A DNA stretch of 64,000 bases from Arsenophonus endosymbiont of Aleurodicus floccissimus (GTDB lineage: Bacteria; Pseudomonadota; Gammaproteobacteria; Enterobacterales; Enterobacteriaceae): contig NZ_OUND01000003.1 of assembly GCF_900343025.1 (NCBI RefSeq), forward strand, positions 124,001 through 188,000, read 5' to 3'. How positions within the stretch are numbered: the stretch's first letter is position 1; every line of letters starts with the position of its first letter. Positions 30,922 through 42,058 of this stretch are shown here, in pieces. Both the position numbers and the translations under genes were made by a program. The notes beneath the pieces were generated by a model. The model worked only from the letters and a program-made list of their open reading frames with translations, made no database searches and was not told the origin of the DNA.

Positions 30922-31697
30922 TAGTTACCCACTATAATTATTGATGAAATTGACGGCGGGAGCACTGAAATAAGTGTTTGTGGTAGCGTCGTATTGAACA
31001 GAATAAATAGCAGGCTAAAAGCCACGATGCTTTTAAGAGTCAACGTTAAAGAGAATGCGTTTAATTGCGTGCAAAATAATGAATAAACGCCCAAGCCGAT
31101 TTCTAGTATAAATAGAGCGATTAATATCGGCGCTGATAGGGTTATTGCTAACATAATGAAACGGCTTAACCATTTGCCTAAAGTGAATAAATCAACATGA
31201 TCAATTGGGCGGCCGATAGGTAATTGTTGGTAACTTTCGGTTATTGTGGCGATGACTTCGAGCATACCGTCTTGATTGAGAAACCATGCAACACAGAACA
31301 TATTGATTAATGACGCAAGTGAAGAAGATTCAGAACTTGTCGTTGGATCAAGCATATCGCCAATACTGGCTCCCCTTTGATTATCAATGAATTCACCTAT
31401 TGTTGAGGCTAGCCAAAAAGGTGTCGCCATCAAGATACCCATAGTTAAACCGATAAATAGTTCAACAACAGATAATGCAATGAATTGACTGGTTGATTGC
31501 CATGTTGGGATTACTATCAATGGTGATAAACAGAGGGTAAGTAATAAAATGATAATCCCTTTTAAGGATAAATTGGTCAGTATGCGATCACTCAAAAAAG
31601 GCAACATAAAAAATAGTAGCGCCAAACGGGCAAAAATTAATAAATAATTGAACAATGAATTTTGTAGTTGCAGATAGAGTTCTATTATTGCGGTCAG
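30921..31697 (-). CDS. spaR: SpaR (SctT) export apparatus membrane protein, start unclear
   Basis: A frame of about 244-258 codons with no internal stop. Family blocks are FARLALLFFMLPFLSDRILT, FWLASTIGEFIDNQRGASIG and TQLNAFSLTLTLKSIVAFSL, spread over six hydrophobic helices. SpaR is about 263 residues. The usual N terminus (about 14 residues before LFNYLLIFARL) is present as TAIIELYLQLQNS, but without ATG. A CTG at 31697-31695 stands where the start should be, and TTG at 31655 is the next candidate. It is one of the few open genes of this locus, but useless alone. Confidence 0.78.
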   Translation of the reverse strand: MTAIIELYLQLQNSLFNYLLIFARLALLFFMLPFLSDRILTNLSLKGIIILLLTLCLSPLIVIPTWQSTSQFIALSVVELFIGLTMGILMATPFWLASTIGEFIDNQRGASIGDMLDPTTSSESSSLASLINMFCVAWFLNQDGMLEVIATITESYQQLPIGRPIDHVDLFTLGKWLSRFIMLAITLSAPILIALFILEIGLGVYSLFCTQLNAFSLTLTLKSIVAFSLLFILFNTTLPQTLISVLPPSISSIIIVGN

Positions 31698-31956
31698 ATC
31701 CCAGAGTGGTGAGACTTAAATTGAACATTTCAGTGGCATAAGCGATCACTTTTTCCGCCAACCAACCGGGTTGCATTAATAAGCAGATAAAAACAGCCAC
31801 TAGTTTTAAACTAAAAGGTAATATTTGCTCCTGGATCTGGATGACTGTCTGTAATAGTCCAATCAGTAAGCCGATAGCAGTAGCAACCAGCACAGGTAAT
31901 AATGACAGGATCAGAATCAAATAGAGGCCTTTACTCATTGTATAGCTCATGTACAT
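31588..31956 (-). CDS. spaQ: SpaQ (SctS) export apparatus membrane protein with read-through tail
   Basis: The first about 88 codons are a normal SctS: LYLILILSLLPVLVATAIGL, then LQTVIQIQEQILPFSLKLVA and a second helix, ending with EKVIAYATEMFNLSLTTLG. The family is 86-90 residues. Here no stop follows, and the frame continues about 34 more codons through the 5' end of spaR in another register (SDRNNRTLSATTKFIVQ). The natural stop has probably been lost by a small indel or substitution near 31690, which may also have removed the spaR ATG. SctS forms the inner-membrane export gate with SctR and SctT. Confidence 0.75.
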   Translation of the reverse strand: MYMSYTMSKGLYLILILSLLPVLVATAIGLLIGLLQTVIQIQEQILPFSLKLVAVFICLLMQPGWLAEKVIAYATEMFNLSLTTLGSDRNNRTLSATTKFIVQLFINFCPFGATIFYVAFFE

Positions 31957-31957
31957 A

Positions 31958-32626
31958 TTATTTGACCGCCATTAAATCTAAGTATTGCGAAATAAGCCCT
32001 TTTGATAATAAAGACCAGCCATCCATCGCGACAAATAAAATCAGCTTGATAGGTACAGATAGGGTAATCGTGCTCATCATCATGCCTAAAGCTAGTAAAA
32101 TACTTGATACAACTAAGTCAATGACCACAAAGGATAAAAGCCTATAATAAAATACGCTTTTGATTTCACACAGCGCATAGGCGGCTAATAGAGGGATAAA
32201 AGCACCATTTTCTATCGAATCATCGATTTGGCTTTCTGGTTGGGGAGTATGTTTTTGCACAGCGACAAAAAAATTAACCAGTTCTGGATCGGCGTATTTA
32301 CGTAAATAGTAGCGATAATCCTGTAAACTTTCATCTAAAAACTGATCGAGTAACACTGGATCAGCAAAATCATGCGGATTTTGTGTTTGAAAATTAACAC
32401 TATAGAGATAAAAATTTTTGGCTAATGGGGCCATGATAAATAGTGACAAAATTAAAGCAATCGCATTTAATACCATATTGGACGGTACTTACTGTACCAC
32501 TAAGGCATTCCTCACCATGACAAACACAATGGAAAACTTTAAATAACAAGTTCCTGCTGCTATCAAAAATGGAAGTAGCGGGGCAATTGACAGCAGGATG
32601 ATGATAGAAATAGGATTATCTGTCAT
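31958..32626 (-). pseudogene. spaP: spaP (sctR) export gate protein, one in-frame TAA
   Basis: From ATG 32626 the sequence reads ISIIILLSIAPLLPFLIAAG, TCYLKFSIVFVMVRNALVVQ, then TAA at 32489-32491, then VPSNMVLNAIALILSLFIM and on to FVVIDLVVSSILLALGMMMS and LFVAMDGWSLLSKGLISQYL. E. coli-group relatives have Gln at the stop (LGLQQIPSNM), so a CAA-to-TAA change is the only lesion seen. SpaP is the core of the export gate. The distal 172 codons are open but lack the first helix. Confidence 0.9.
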
Positions 32627-32640
32627 GGTGGCTAATCTTC

Positions 32641-33530
32641 TCATTCGGTAGATAATAGGGTGTGTAATTCAACCGCAAGTTGTTCGCCGACTTGGATCAA
32701 TTCGCCTTTAGCAAAAGGTTAGCCGTTAATTTCCAAAGCGATTGCACAATGTGCATCACGATTAAGTATCAGTTGTGTGCCACTTTGCCAGGATTTTATC
32801 GTATTCAAACTAAAGGTCTGGCGTTGTAAGATAAAATCCACTTTCAACGTTAACTGATTTAAATTAAAAATAGTCGCAGAGGATTCAGGGCTGGCATTTT
32901 GATCATTCTGATCAGAGACAATAGGCTTTTCTAACATAATATTTCCTTTAGGTTACCAGGTGTAATGAAATAGCGGTAACGTTTCCACGCTAAGAGATAT
33001 TTGGGGGATTGTTGCAGTAATAAAATATCACCCGTTTGTAAAGTGCGAAAAAGTTGCTGTTTTAATCGGCTATAGCCAATAGAAAATCTGACCTGTAAAG
33101 GTAAATTGGCATGGCCATTTTCTTTTAACGATGCAATGCCATTGGTGTCAACAATCAATATCAGGCCTAGCGAACATGTTATTCTAATGGCATCAATCGG
33201 CTCTTGCAGACAGGCAAATTGTGTGACTTGAATTTGAAATTCACCTAATTGTGGAATTGAAATAGTGGTTAGTTGTTCTTGTAGCAATCCAATTAGATAG
33301 CTGACAGGAATAGAAAGCTAGGGCAGTGGTGTTAACATCGTTAAGTATTGATTAAGTGCGACCTCAATCGGTAAATAAACAGTTAACTGTAATTTCGGTT
33401 GTTGTAAAATTAATATGAAGTGGTGGCTATCAGTAACAATTTGTTCGTTGGGGTAATGTGCTGTAAATGCGATAAATAACGCGCTTTTATCTACATATCT
33501 GCTGGTTCTAAGTGATAATTTGCCTTTCAT
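32641..33530 (-). pseudogene. spaO: spaO (sctQ) C-ring/sorting platform protein, broken
   Basis: N-terminal part 33530-33318, a TAG, then 33287-32931 (LQTGDILLLQQSPKYLLAWK), then a SpoA (surface presentation of antigens) domain from 32937 with TLKVDFILQRQTFSLNTIKS and GELIQVGEQLAVELHTLLST. The frame changes at an ATGTTAG overlap, where the middle part ends on TAG while the SpoA part has its own ATG. A TAA also interrupts EING-PFAKGE near 32720. Some SctQ genes make the SpoA part from an internal start, so the split could in part be natural. The extra stops make the gene dead in any case. Confidence 0.85.
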
Positions 33531-33539
33531 GATGATTGC

Positions 33540-34547
33540 TTACCTGATTTCTTCGCTATTATCGAGTAGTTCATTGAGTGTGATATTAAGCGTGTCAGAT
33601 AAAGATACTGACTGTGTAGATACTTTCTCGTTTAAATGGCGCTGAAGTATCGACATAACATAGTTATTTGATGCCATAAGTTGAAGATGGTGATCTACAA
33701 TTCGGTAAATATCAACGTGATGAGTACCTTGCCATTGAGTGAATGTATAACGTAATTCTGCTTCAGGTGATGAATGGCTAAATGGTACAATGATTGTTGG
33801 CGTTTTGGCAGCTGGTTCTGCCGATATGTCACTTAGGTAGCTGACTGAGGCTTGGAAGGTTGGCCAGCCAGCCAAAAGAAGTGCACTATCGTTATTAGCT
33901 AAGTTATTATTATCTATAGGAGAGCGGTAATTTTCTTGCGCTGCTGGTTCTATGCTATTTAACTCATTTACAATCGTTAGTGATAAATTGTGTTCTTTTA
34001 TCGTTTTATGGCTAGTGTTTTTCAAATGAGCACTGTTAGCGGTTAAAGTAGCTATTTTTGTGTCAGCAGCTTTGTCATCATATTGTTGTTTGAGTCCGAT
34101 TGCTGATTTAACTTTTTCGCCGATTTGATGGTTTTCCTCAATATCGAGGGCGATGTCATTTTTTTTCATCAATGGTCGATTAATTGGATAATTGTTTTTA
34201 TCGGTATCGACTATTGTGGAATAGTATTGATAGTGTGACTGAAGGGGATCAGTGGTTATTTTAGTTGTAGAGAACGGTGGATTGAGGGGAATTATTATGT
34301 CGGTGGTAACCAACTCTTCCTGCTCTTTTGGTCGCTGTTTTTCATAAGTCGTATTTTCGGCTGGTAGCGCTGTGGCAAAAATAGAGTGTAATAAGGTTAA
34401 TTTTTCATCAATTGCTATTGAGAAATCAGCATTATTAATCTGTTCATCATGGCTATCCGATAAAGAGCAGGTGGTGGACGGATTATCTGGTAAATAAGAA
34501 AAACTACTAATAATCCGTTGGCTTTGATGAGTAACAATATTAACCAT
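33540..34547 (-). CDS. spaN: SpaN/InvJ (SctP)-type needle length regulator
   Basis: Open frame of 335 codons, almost exactly the length of SPI-1 SpaN/InvJ (336). It is low in hydrophobic stretches and rich in Ser, Thr, Asn and Gln, as secreted ruler proteins are. The C-terminal part (ELRYTFTQWQGTHHVDIYRI) resembles the T3S4-type end of InvJ. Its ATG overlaps the repaired spaM stop, and it precedes spaO by 9 bases, the SPI-1 order. These proteins diverge fast, so the call rests on position, length and composition. It is one of the longest undamaged genes of the locus. Confidence 0.75.
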   Translation of the reverse strand: MVNIVTHQSQRIISSFSYLPDNPSTTCSLSDSHDEQINNADFSIAIDEKLTLLHSIFATALPAENTTYEKQRPKEQEELVTTDIIIPLNPPFSTTKITTDPLQSHYQYYSTIVDTDKNNYPINRPLMKKNDIALDIEENHQIGEKVKSAIGLKQQYDDKAADTKIATLTANSAHLKNTSHKTIKEHNLSLTIVNELNSIEPAAQENYRSPIDNNNLANNDSALLLAGWPTFQASVSYLSDISAEPAAKTPTIIVPFSHSSPEAELRYTFTQWQGTHHVDIYRIVDHHLQLMASNNYVMSILQRHLNEKVSTQSVSLSDTLNITLNELLDNSEEIR

Positions 34548-34985
34548 AAATTACTAATTCCTGTAATTGTATCTCTTCTCGCGAAGCGGTTTTTAAACGG
34601 TGGCATTTTTTTGCCTGCTGATAGCAATGCTTTAATTTTTCTCTTTTTTATCAATTCGAACTGCTGTTGTTGAAGCAAGCTTTTTTGTTGTTCCAATTGA
34701 CTATCTTCTGGTCGATTAGAGCTATTTCTGCCTGCACTTGATTGATTTGTGCTTTAACTATCGCCTGCTTCCTTTTTCCATCAAATAAGGCGTTATAGGC
34801 TAATTGTCCAGCAGGCTCTAAGGTCTTCGCTTGTTCGATTAATTGATAAATAAAAAATAAGATTGTCGTTGTCGCTGCTGTTGATTAGCTATTTCTCCTT
34901 TAATTTGGACGATGGCTGACGCTACTCTGGTTTGCTTTTGTTGAAGCAGTTTGATCGGAGTTTCAAATTTACGCCACGATGTCAT
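34540..34985 (-). pseudogene. spaM: spaM/invI (sctO) stalk protein, broken
   Basis: ATG 34985 overlaps the invC end (ATGACATCGTGGCG). The first frame gives TSWRKFETPIKLLQQKQTRV and IKGEIANQQQRQRQ. The second frame gives KQAIVKAQINQVQAEIALID. A third gives LEQQKSLLQQQQFELIKKRK, and the end REEIQLQELVIYG stops at 34540 inside the spaN start. Together they form a 147-residue Gln/Lys-rich coiled coil, the length of InvI. SctO is the ATPase stalk. At least three frameshifts are needed to join the pieces. Confidence 0.8.
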
Positions 34986-36267
34986 AAAGCTCCTTAACGG
35001 ATTGAGAAAACGAATAAGATTGTCGCCATGATTATTGCAGAAACTGTTCGATGGCATTTTTCTTATTGATAATTTGGTCATGCCCACGATTTTCTCCAGC
35101 GTGATACTCGCCCAACTCCCGTAAAAGTTTTAATGATTCTAACTGGGTAAGATAATGACGAAAATTTCGTGCCACTGTTTGCTGTTGTTGCTCAGTGATC
35201 TGTTGAAACAACCGATTAGTACTACGTAAAATGTCGATGGCCGGGTAATGCCCTTATGCGGCTAACTGTTGAGAAAGGTAAATATGACCATCTAGAATAG
35301 AGCGTATTTCATCGCTGATCGCATCGGGTTCTTCTTCATTTTCCAATAAAATGGTATAAAAAGCGGTTAATGCACCTTTTTGTGTATTGCCGGGCCGTTC
35401 AAGCAATGAGGGGAGGTGTTCAAAAACCAAAGCTGGAAAACTTTTACGAGCAGGTAGTTCACATGAAGCCAGGGCCACATCACGCAAGGCACGGCAATAA
35501 CGGCTAATGGAATCGATAAAAAGAACGACATGTTTATTTTGGTCACGAAAATATTCTGCCATGGTGGTAGCCACTAAGGCGGCATTGCAGCGATCAACGG
35601 CCGGCTGATCGGAGGTTGAACTAATAAGAATAGTTTGGCTGCCACGGGCTGAATGCTTTAATTCATCAACAAATTCAGTAACTTCTCGTCCTCTTTCACC
35701 AATCAACGCGATAATGAAGATATCTGCTTGTGCATAATTGATTAGTATATTCATTAACATGGTTTTGCCACAACCCACGGCGGCAAAGATGCCTAATCTT
35801 TGCCCTACACCGCATGCTAATAGCCCATCAATCGCACGAATACCGGTGGCAAAATAGTTAGTGATAGGTTTTCTACTTAAAAAATCAGGGGTGTTGGTAT
35901 TAACTGAGTGTTAGCAGCTAGTAGTTGTAGGTGCAATTGGTGGCGCAAAACGTAAGATTGGTTGACCCACAACATCTAACATGGTTCCTAATAGTGTTTC
36001 ATTTAATTGAATGGAGAGCGTATTGCCTGTTGGCTCAATGACTGTCGTTAAAGAAAGGCCATACGAAGAACCCATTAAGCTAAGTAATGCTTGTTATTGA
36101 TGAAAACCGATTACTTGAGCTTGTCCAATAGTTTTAAGACTGCCAGGATAGGGTTTTAATAAGCAAATCTCACCGATAAAAACTTTTCTTAATGGTGCCT
36201 CAATAATATTTCCCTGAATGTGTACCGGATAGGCAGCTTGGTAGAAAGGCGTAAAGTTACTATTCAT
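34969..36267 (-). pseudogene. invC: invC/spaL (sctN) secretion ATPase, broken
   Basis: ATG 36267 starts MNSNFTPFYQAAYPVHIQGN. The open block 35778-35254 holds Walker A ([12 protein letters not shown]), [20 protein letters not shown], the DNRC-type block [20 protein letters not shown] and Walker B region [18 protein letters not shown]. Lesions are a TAA after GFHQ near 36100, a frameshift near 35915, a TAA before GHYPAID (35254-35256) and a TAA at the C terminus. InvC is the F1-like ATPase that unfolds substrates and releases chaperones. It is about 430 codons, the normal length. Confidence 0.92.
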
Positions 36268-36273
36268 TGCCGG

Positions 36274-36686
36274 TTAACCAATAAACAATGTGTTGATAGT
36301 GAGCATATGTTGGAAAAAATTGTCGATGGCTTCGGTAAATTGCGTCGCATTTTCTAGCGCTGTGATTGAGAAGGTTGCACGCAATTTAAGCACATTTTTA
36401 TCATTGAGAAAATAAGCGGGTTGTCCTGGATAAAAAAGGGCGAATGGTTACTAATCATCGTTTCGAATAAGCGTTGACTTAATTGTGGAATAACATTTTG
36501 GTCATATCCCAGATTAGTCCATATCATCGGTAAATCATTTATCATAGCGATATGAATATCAGGTAATTCTTCTAATTCAAGCGTGATAGTAGAATGATTA
36601 TTGAGTTGATGCCCTTTGGGAAATAAATGTGGTTTTTCTATTATTTTTATTGCATCGATGACAAGTGAAGCAAGATCCATTTGCAT
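36274..36686 (-). pseudogene. invB: invB/spaK-type effector chaperone, frameshifted
   Basis: Starts MQMDLASLVIDAIKIIEKPH, then HSTITLELEELPDIHIAMIN, the class IB chaperone pattern of InvB (about 135 residues). Near 36420 the frame shifts. The expected tail, with KNVLKLRATFSITALENATQ and EAIDNFFQHMLTINTLFIG, follows in another frame to a TAA at 36274-36276. InvB binds several effectors such as SipA. It lies between invA and invC, as in SPI-1. Confidence 0.83.
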
Positions 36687-36705
36687 AATTCAGTCCTTGA
36701 ATTTA

Positions 36706-38685
36706 TTAAATTGTTTTTATGATATTGACCTCAGTTCCTTCTGTGATCTCGGAAAAAGAGAGGACATTCAGTTCCGGGTATTCCGGGTAATGTCTGGTTA
36801 AAATTTTTGTTATTAAAACGACGTACATTAACTGAGTAGAGTAAAACTATCTTAGGAATAGTATAATTTTCTTTAAGTGCGACTAATAACCTATCTTGTA
36901 CAACATCTAATTGAGCAGGTTCGAGATTTAAAAAAGAGCCTGATGAAGTTTGTCGTATTCCTTGGCGAATAATCTCTTCTAGTTCTGCTGAAACGATTAG
37001 TACATGCAATTTTTGTTGAAAGATAAAACTAGCTGTAATGTAACGTGCTAAAAGTGCTCAAATTTGTTCAACTAACATAATCGGATCTTTCTCTTTCGGA
37101 CCCCATTGCATGCACCAGCCCGCCTAAAATTATCTTAATATTACGAATCGATATCTGTTCTTGAAGAATTCAGGATATTTCTTTTCTAATTGGTCCAATA
37201 AATCTTTTGTTTCTTGAATACCAAAAAACTCACCGATATTACGGGTTATTACCTGACTGAAGATCACTTTCAAACAGATAGCCTAGCGGTTTTAATCTAT
37301 TTTTTTCTTATTGTTGTACCCAGTAGCAAGTTTTGCCTTGTTTCAGGGTTATTTGGCTGTTAAGACCCAACTGAGCAAATTCACTGCTTTTATTGAGTAC
37401 TCGATAATTTTTAAAGATAATATGAAATTCTGCGCTTCTAACTTCATTGACTAAGATAATGACTTTACAGGGTTCTAATTTGGCAGAATAATTGATAATA
37501 AAGTCAGGTAATAACAAGCCATATTGAATTAGGACCTGATTTTTTAACCACTGGGTTAATCGATTATCTTCAATATAATCTTCATGCTGCTCTGAGATTG
37601 AAATAATCAATGGCAGCGCTTCATGATAAGAGACATCTACATTAGATTGCTATTGAATATTATTTTCTCTGTTACTAATACTACTATGCTAGCCACTAGT
37701 TTTTTTCTGATTTTTAGCCTTTTTTATTAAGTAAGGTTTTTCTTAAATAGGAACCGCTGATTAATATTGATAGTAAAATAAATATGAGTGTCGGAAAGCC
37801 AGGTAAAAAACCCATAATAAACGTTAAAACCGCGGTAATAATTAAAGAAAAATCATGAGAAAACAGTTCTTTGATAATATTTTGACCCAAATTTTTCTGC
37901 GTGCCTCCCACTCTGGTAACGATAAAACCGGCACTAATCGAAATGAGTAAAGCGGGGATCTGGGCGACTAAACCGTCACTGATGGTTAGCATGGTATAAG
38001 TTGTCAATGCCTCACTGAAACTAAAACCCATCTGCACTATACCAACAGATATGCCACCTAAAAAGTTGACAAAAATAATCACAATGCCAGCAATAGCATC
38101 TCCCTTAATAAATTTCATTGCACCATCAAAGGCGCCATATAATTGACTCTTCTGCTCAAGTTCAATACGGCGGTGTTTGACACCTTTATTATCAATAATG
38201 CCAGATTTTAAATCAGCGTCGATGCTCATCTGTTTACCGGGCATGGCGTCAAGATAAAAACGGGCAGCAACTTCGGCTACCCGTTCAGAGATTTTGGTGA
38301 TCACGATAAACTGTACTACGGTTACGATAGCGAAGATCACCAATCCCACGACTAGATTGTGACCAATCACAAATTGACCAAAGGAAGTAATGATGTCGCC
38401 GGCATCGGCATCGAGTAAGATCAGACGGCTAGTGCTAATAGATAATGCCAATCGAAATAAGGTAGTAATCAACAACAGAGCTGGAAAACTGGTGAAATGA
38501 ATGATTTTGGTAATGTAGAAAGAACTCATTAACACTAATAGTGAAATGACAATGTTTAAGCCTATCAACAGATCAACAATATACGTAGTTAATGGCAGTA
38601 TTAGCATGGCAATCCCTAAGATCATGATGCCAAGAACGATAAGTTCAGGCTTGTTTCTAATTTGCAACAAAACTGATTGCAACAT
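36706..38685 (-). pseudogene. invA: invA (sctV) export gate channel, broken in the cytoplasmic half
   Basis: The N-terminal half is open (38685-37714): the FHIPEP-type membrane domain with FRLALSISTSRLILLDADAG, RVAEVAARFYLDAMPGKQMS and GAFDGAMKFIKGDAIAGIVI. A stop near 37714 follows the last helix. The cytoplasmic nonameric ring domain remains in pieces: 37610-37308, a middle piece near 37260-37080 (YFGIQETK-type region), and 37009-36731 with SAELEEIIRQGIRQTSSGSF. The end NVLSFSEITEGTEVNIIKTI is in another frame, to TAA at 36706. InvA is the export gate. Start chosen at the Met after an AGGGAAAG site, as in InvA. Confidence 0.92.
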
Positions 38686-39778
38686 ATTGCTTTCCCTGCT
38701 TTGAAAATTAAAGGCGACGTAAGGTTTTTTTTGATAAAGTAAGTCAAGTAATGAAAGTAATTGTGATAGTGTTTTTTCCCTAATTTCAGTACTTAAGTAG
38801 ATTTCTATGGTTATGGATTTAAATGCTAGCATAAGTTATTGAATAAATATAATATGATGATTGATAACAATAGTTAGCTATTTATTAGCGATAATATTTT
38901 GAATGATGACCATCATCGCTTCTGGATCACTTAATCCCTTAATAAAAATGGCTAACCAACTAACTTGAACCTTCAGCTGTATTAAAAAGGGTAGATTAGA
39001 GCAGTAAGCGAAAAAGATTTTGTCAGCAGAAGAGAGTTGTTTGATCCGGCCTAAAGAGTATAGATAGACAGAAATTCGGGTATAAAACAGCAACTAGGTG
39101 ACAACGCTTACATATCACAGAGTAACGACTGCAAAACAAAATCAATAATTAAAAAACGTTTATCAAGCCATATTGATTAGCCCACTCCTCATAAAACTAT
39201 AGCGGCTCAATGTCTTGGCTAATGAAATCGCGGTATAACTGGCGTAGTTTCATGGCACTTAATGCCGTTTGATAGCTAAATTGTTTAGCTTTTAGTGCAA
39301 TATTGATACCCGCTCGGTTTGCTTTTGCTCGTTGATTGGTATCCTGGCAAAGTGAATTGATTTCGGCTTCAACCTCAATGGCCAATGAGGCAGAAAAATA
39401 GCGTCGGCGTAAAAGCTCTTTTAGCACTGAGACAAAGTCACTATCATCAGGAAAAAACTGGCGCAGTAAGGCTAAAATATCGGCTAATTTATTCTTTTGG
39501 TTGTTTAATAATTTGATCACTGTGGCCAATTTTCTATCTGCATTATCTTCCAATATACGGCTATTTATTTTGTTACTATCCTGCTGTTTTTTTTGTAGAT
39601 CTTGTCGGCGATTGAATTGACTCATAACCATTGACATATCATCCATAATATCTAACAGCTGGTGATTATGACTTACCATAATTGGCGTAGGTTTAGTTGT
39701 TTCAATGTCAGATAAATGTTGGATTTTTGATTGCTGGTGTAACAAAATTGATGAATTGATTTTATTGATATCTAACAT
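38686..39778 (-). pseudogene. invE: invE (sctW) gatekeeper, broken
   Basis: The first 193 codons are open: MSMVMSQFNRRQDLQKKQQD, LALLRQFFPDDSDFVSVLKE and KANRAGINIALKAKQFSYQT, matching InvE. After the stop at 39197 the remainder is in other frames. One is FSSADKIFF-type, with SWLAIFIKGLSDPEAMMVII. The TyeA-like C terminus is LSTEIREKTLSQLLSLLDLL. The last piece runs in frame into invA without a stop. InvE/SctW delays effector release until contact. It precedes invA, the SPI-1 order. Confidence 0.85.
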
Positions 39779-39783
39779 TTTTA

Positions 39784-41465
39784 TTACCTATTCTCTCCAT
39801 TGATATAAGTATAAAGCAGGTCAATAGCAGCCTGTGTTTGCGGATCAACCGGTTTAAATGGATTTTTGCCTAGCGAATTATTCAATAGATTTTTTTCCTT
39901 AACCAAACTGGGTTGCAGCATAAAAATACGTACCATTTTTTTATTGGTTTTACTGCTATAGGGAGATAATCCAACTATCTATGGAATATTGCCAAGTAAT
40001 GGGATTTTACTCTCGCTGGCATCAATATCTTCTCTGGTATAACCGCGAATCAGCAAACTATTGCCTTGGGCTACACGAGCCACTGTACTGATATTGGCGC
40101 GATTAATTACTGGCAGTGCATCGATTTTTTCTGTTTCACCGTTGTTGGTTTTTTTTCAGCACCATCTTCTAAATTGATAACCATCTCAATTTCATTGTCG
40201 GTGGGAGAAAGGCGGGAGACGACACTGATCGTAATACCAAATGTGGTTGACTCTAAGGTGGCAATACGCTCTCCACGTACTTGAATATAGAATGTGGTGC
40301 TGTTGTCAAAGATAGCAGACATATTTTCTTGCGTTAGGATAATCAGACGGGAAACCAGTTGAGCACTTCCTTCCAGACTCATTGCGCGTATTTTGGCTAA
40401 AAAATGTACCCCGGCCGTAGCACTAATATCGCTGGTATTAAGTAAAAAGTTACCATTTTTAGTGTGGTAACTACTTTGCCAATCAATACCCAGGCGATCA
40501 GCTTCATGTTTGGTGATATCGATGATCCACAATGGCAGCTCAATTTGTCGTTTCGGTTGATCAAGCTGTTGGATCATTTCATTGATCAATTGAATACCTT
40601 GAATACTGCCTTTGGCTAACAGACTGTTAGAACCGGGTAATGGCATTAACTCGATTGATTCTTTGCCAACAAGGGTAACAAAGGAGGGTTCCGGTTGATA
40701 TTATTCGTCAATGTTAGCAATTTTTATATCCGTTTGACTTGCCGTTTGTTTGTTGGATTGAAAAAGTTGTTGTAAAACGGTACTGATGCCAGGTAAGACT
40801 AATTTTTCTCCCCGGATAGAGTAGCTTCTATCGGTGACAAAGGTATTTTTTAAAGTAAAGATGTGAACATAATCATTACCAAAGCGTTTTTCTTCAATAA
40901 TATCCTGCTTCAATTGTCGTGCTTCTTGGCCCAGATATTCTGCTGCAGCTTGAACTAACTTCACATAAATTGGTGGCCCAGAGACATAAAAGATTTTGTT
41001 ATTGCTGCCACCACGTAAGGGATAACGTGGATCGTAAAGACCGATAGCATGCAAATACTCTTTTACACGCTGGAAATCGATCTTTTTTAGATTCAGCATC
41101 TGTTGTTTCATTTCACTGCCATCGTAAACATAAATGACGTTACCATCATTAAAATAGATAAATGCCATTCTACGTATGAAAGTATCAAAAGCGGTTTTGG
41201 GGGACGAAACATCAGATCGACCTGAAATTCGCTTCTTTTTCACTGCGGAACTGAGAATAAAAGGTTTATTTAATTTATCGGATAATACGTCAAAAAATTG
41301 TTCAACCCGACTATCAACGGCAATAAAAAGATCATTGTCCGGTTCAATATGATCTTTAACTAAAACGTCTTCTTTTAAATTTGAAAATGTCGTTGCTTGA
41401 TTAGGAAAAACAATCAATAGAAAACAACATGAAAGGATGGCCTTAGATAACGAGTTAATCTTCAT
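39784..41465 (-). pseudogene. invG: invG (sctC) outer-membrane secretin, broken
   Basis: Signal peptide (LSKAILSCCFLLIVFPNQAT), N-terminal ring domains (FFDVLSDKLNKPFILSSAVK, IGLYDPRYPLRGGSNNKIFY) and the secretin core (LIILTQENMSAIFDNSTTFY, GERIATLESTTFGITISVVS, and NSLLIRGYTREDIDASESKI). A TAA at 40701-40703 separates the N domain from the secretin domain. A frameshift near 40150 and a TAG-type break near 39980 follow. InvG forms the outer-membrane ring. About 560 codons, the usual length. Its ATG overlaps the repaired invF end. Confidence 0.92.
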
Positions 41466-42058
41466 AAAACGACTTCCTCATCAATCTAAATGACTTAGGT
41501 GTGGCGCCAAAAATAACTTTTATCTCTTTTGATAGATGTGAAGCGAAACTAAAACCGTAATCCAGTGCTATATTGGTTAGCGGTTTATTTTTTTAGAATA
41601 ATTGATAAGATTGCTGAAGTAGCCCGCCATGAACGTAGCTGTTTTTTACCACATAGACCTAAATATTGATGACAAAGGCGCCGAAAGTGAGTCTCTGAAA
41701 TGCCATACTTCAGGCGAATTTCCGTTATATTATTAACGTTTTGTTTCATTTGATTAAGTAAGTGATGGGTTATCCAGTAGCATTCATGATTCCTCATCGC
41801 TTCAATTACTGGCCGCAATGGTGTCTGATAAGGGGTTAGTAGTGAATTGATAAATAAAGTTTGAATATCCTTTCCAATACTAGAATCGAAAATAAATATA
41901 TGATTTTTAGTTATTATTGATTGGTTAGAATAATGAGGAAGATTGTGGTTAGTTAATGCATAATCGATATAGGCAACCAGTTTTATATAAGAAAAAATAT
42001 CTGATTTTTCTATTGTCCAATAGTTATGAATTGGTTCTATTGTTGATACTTGTTCCAA
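41455..42058 (-). pseudogene. invF: invF AraC-type activator, frameshift in the DNA-binding domain
   Basis: 157 open codons, with the first AraC helix-turn-helix ISETHFRRLCHQYLGLCGKK followed by QLRSWRATSAILSIILKK. At an A7 run near 41590 the frame shifts. The second helix-turn-helix then reads NKPLTNIALDYGFSFASHLS and KEIKVIFGATPKSFRLMRKS, ending on the TAA that overlaps invG. Both match SPI-1 InvF, which with SicA turns on the sip genes. One homopolymer indel is the only lesion seen, so a sequencing error cannot be excluded. The upstream 264-base spacer holds the divergent promoters for invF and prgH; it is too AT-rich to pick boxes safely. Confidence 0.87.
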
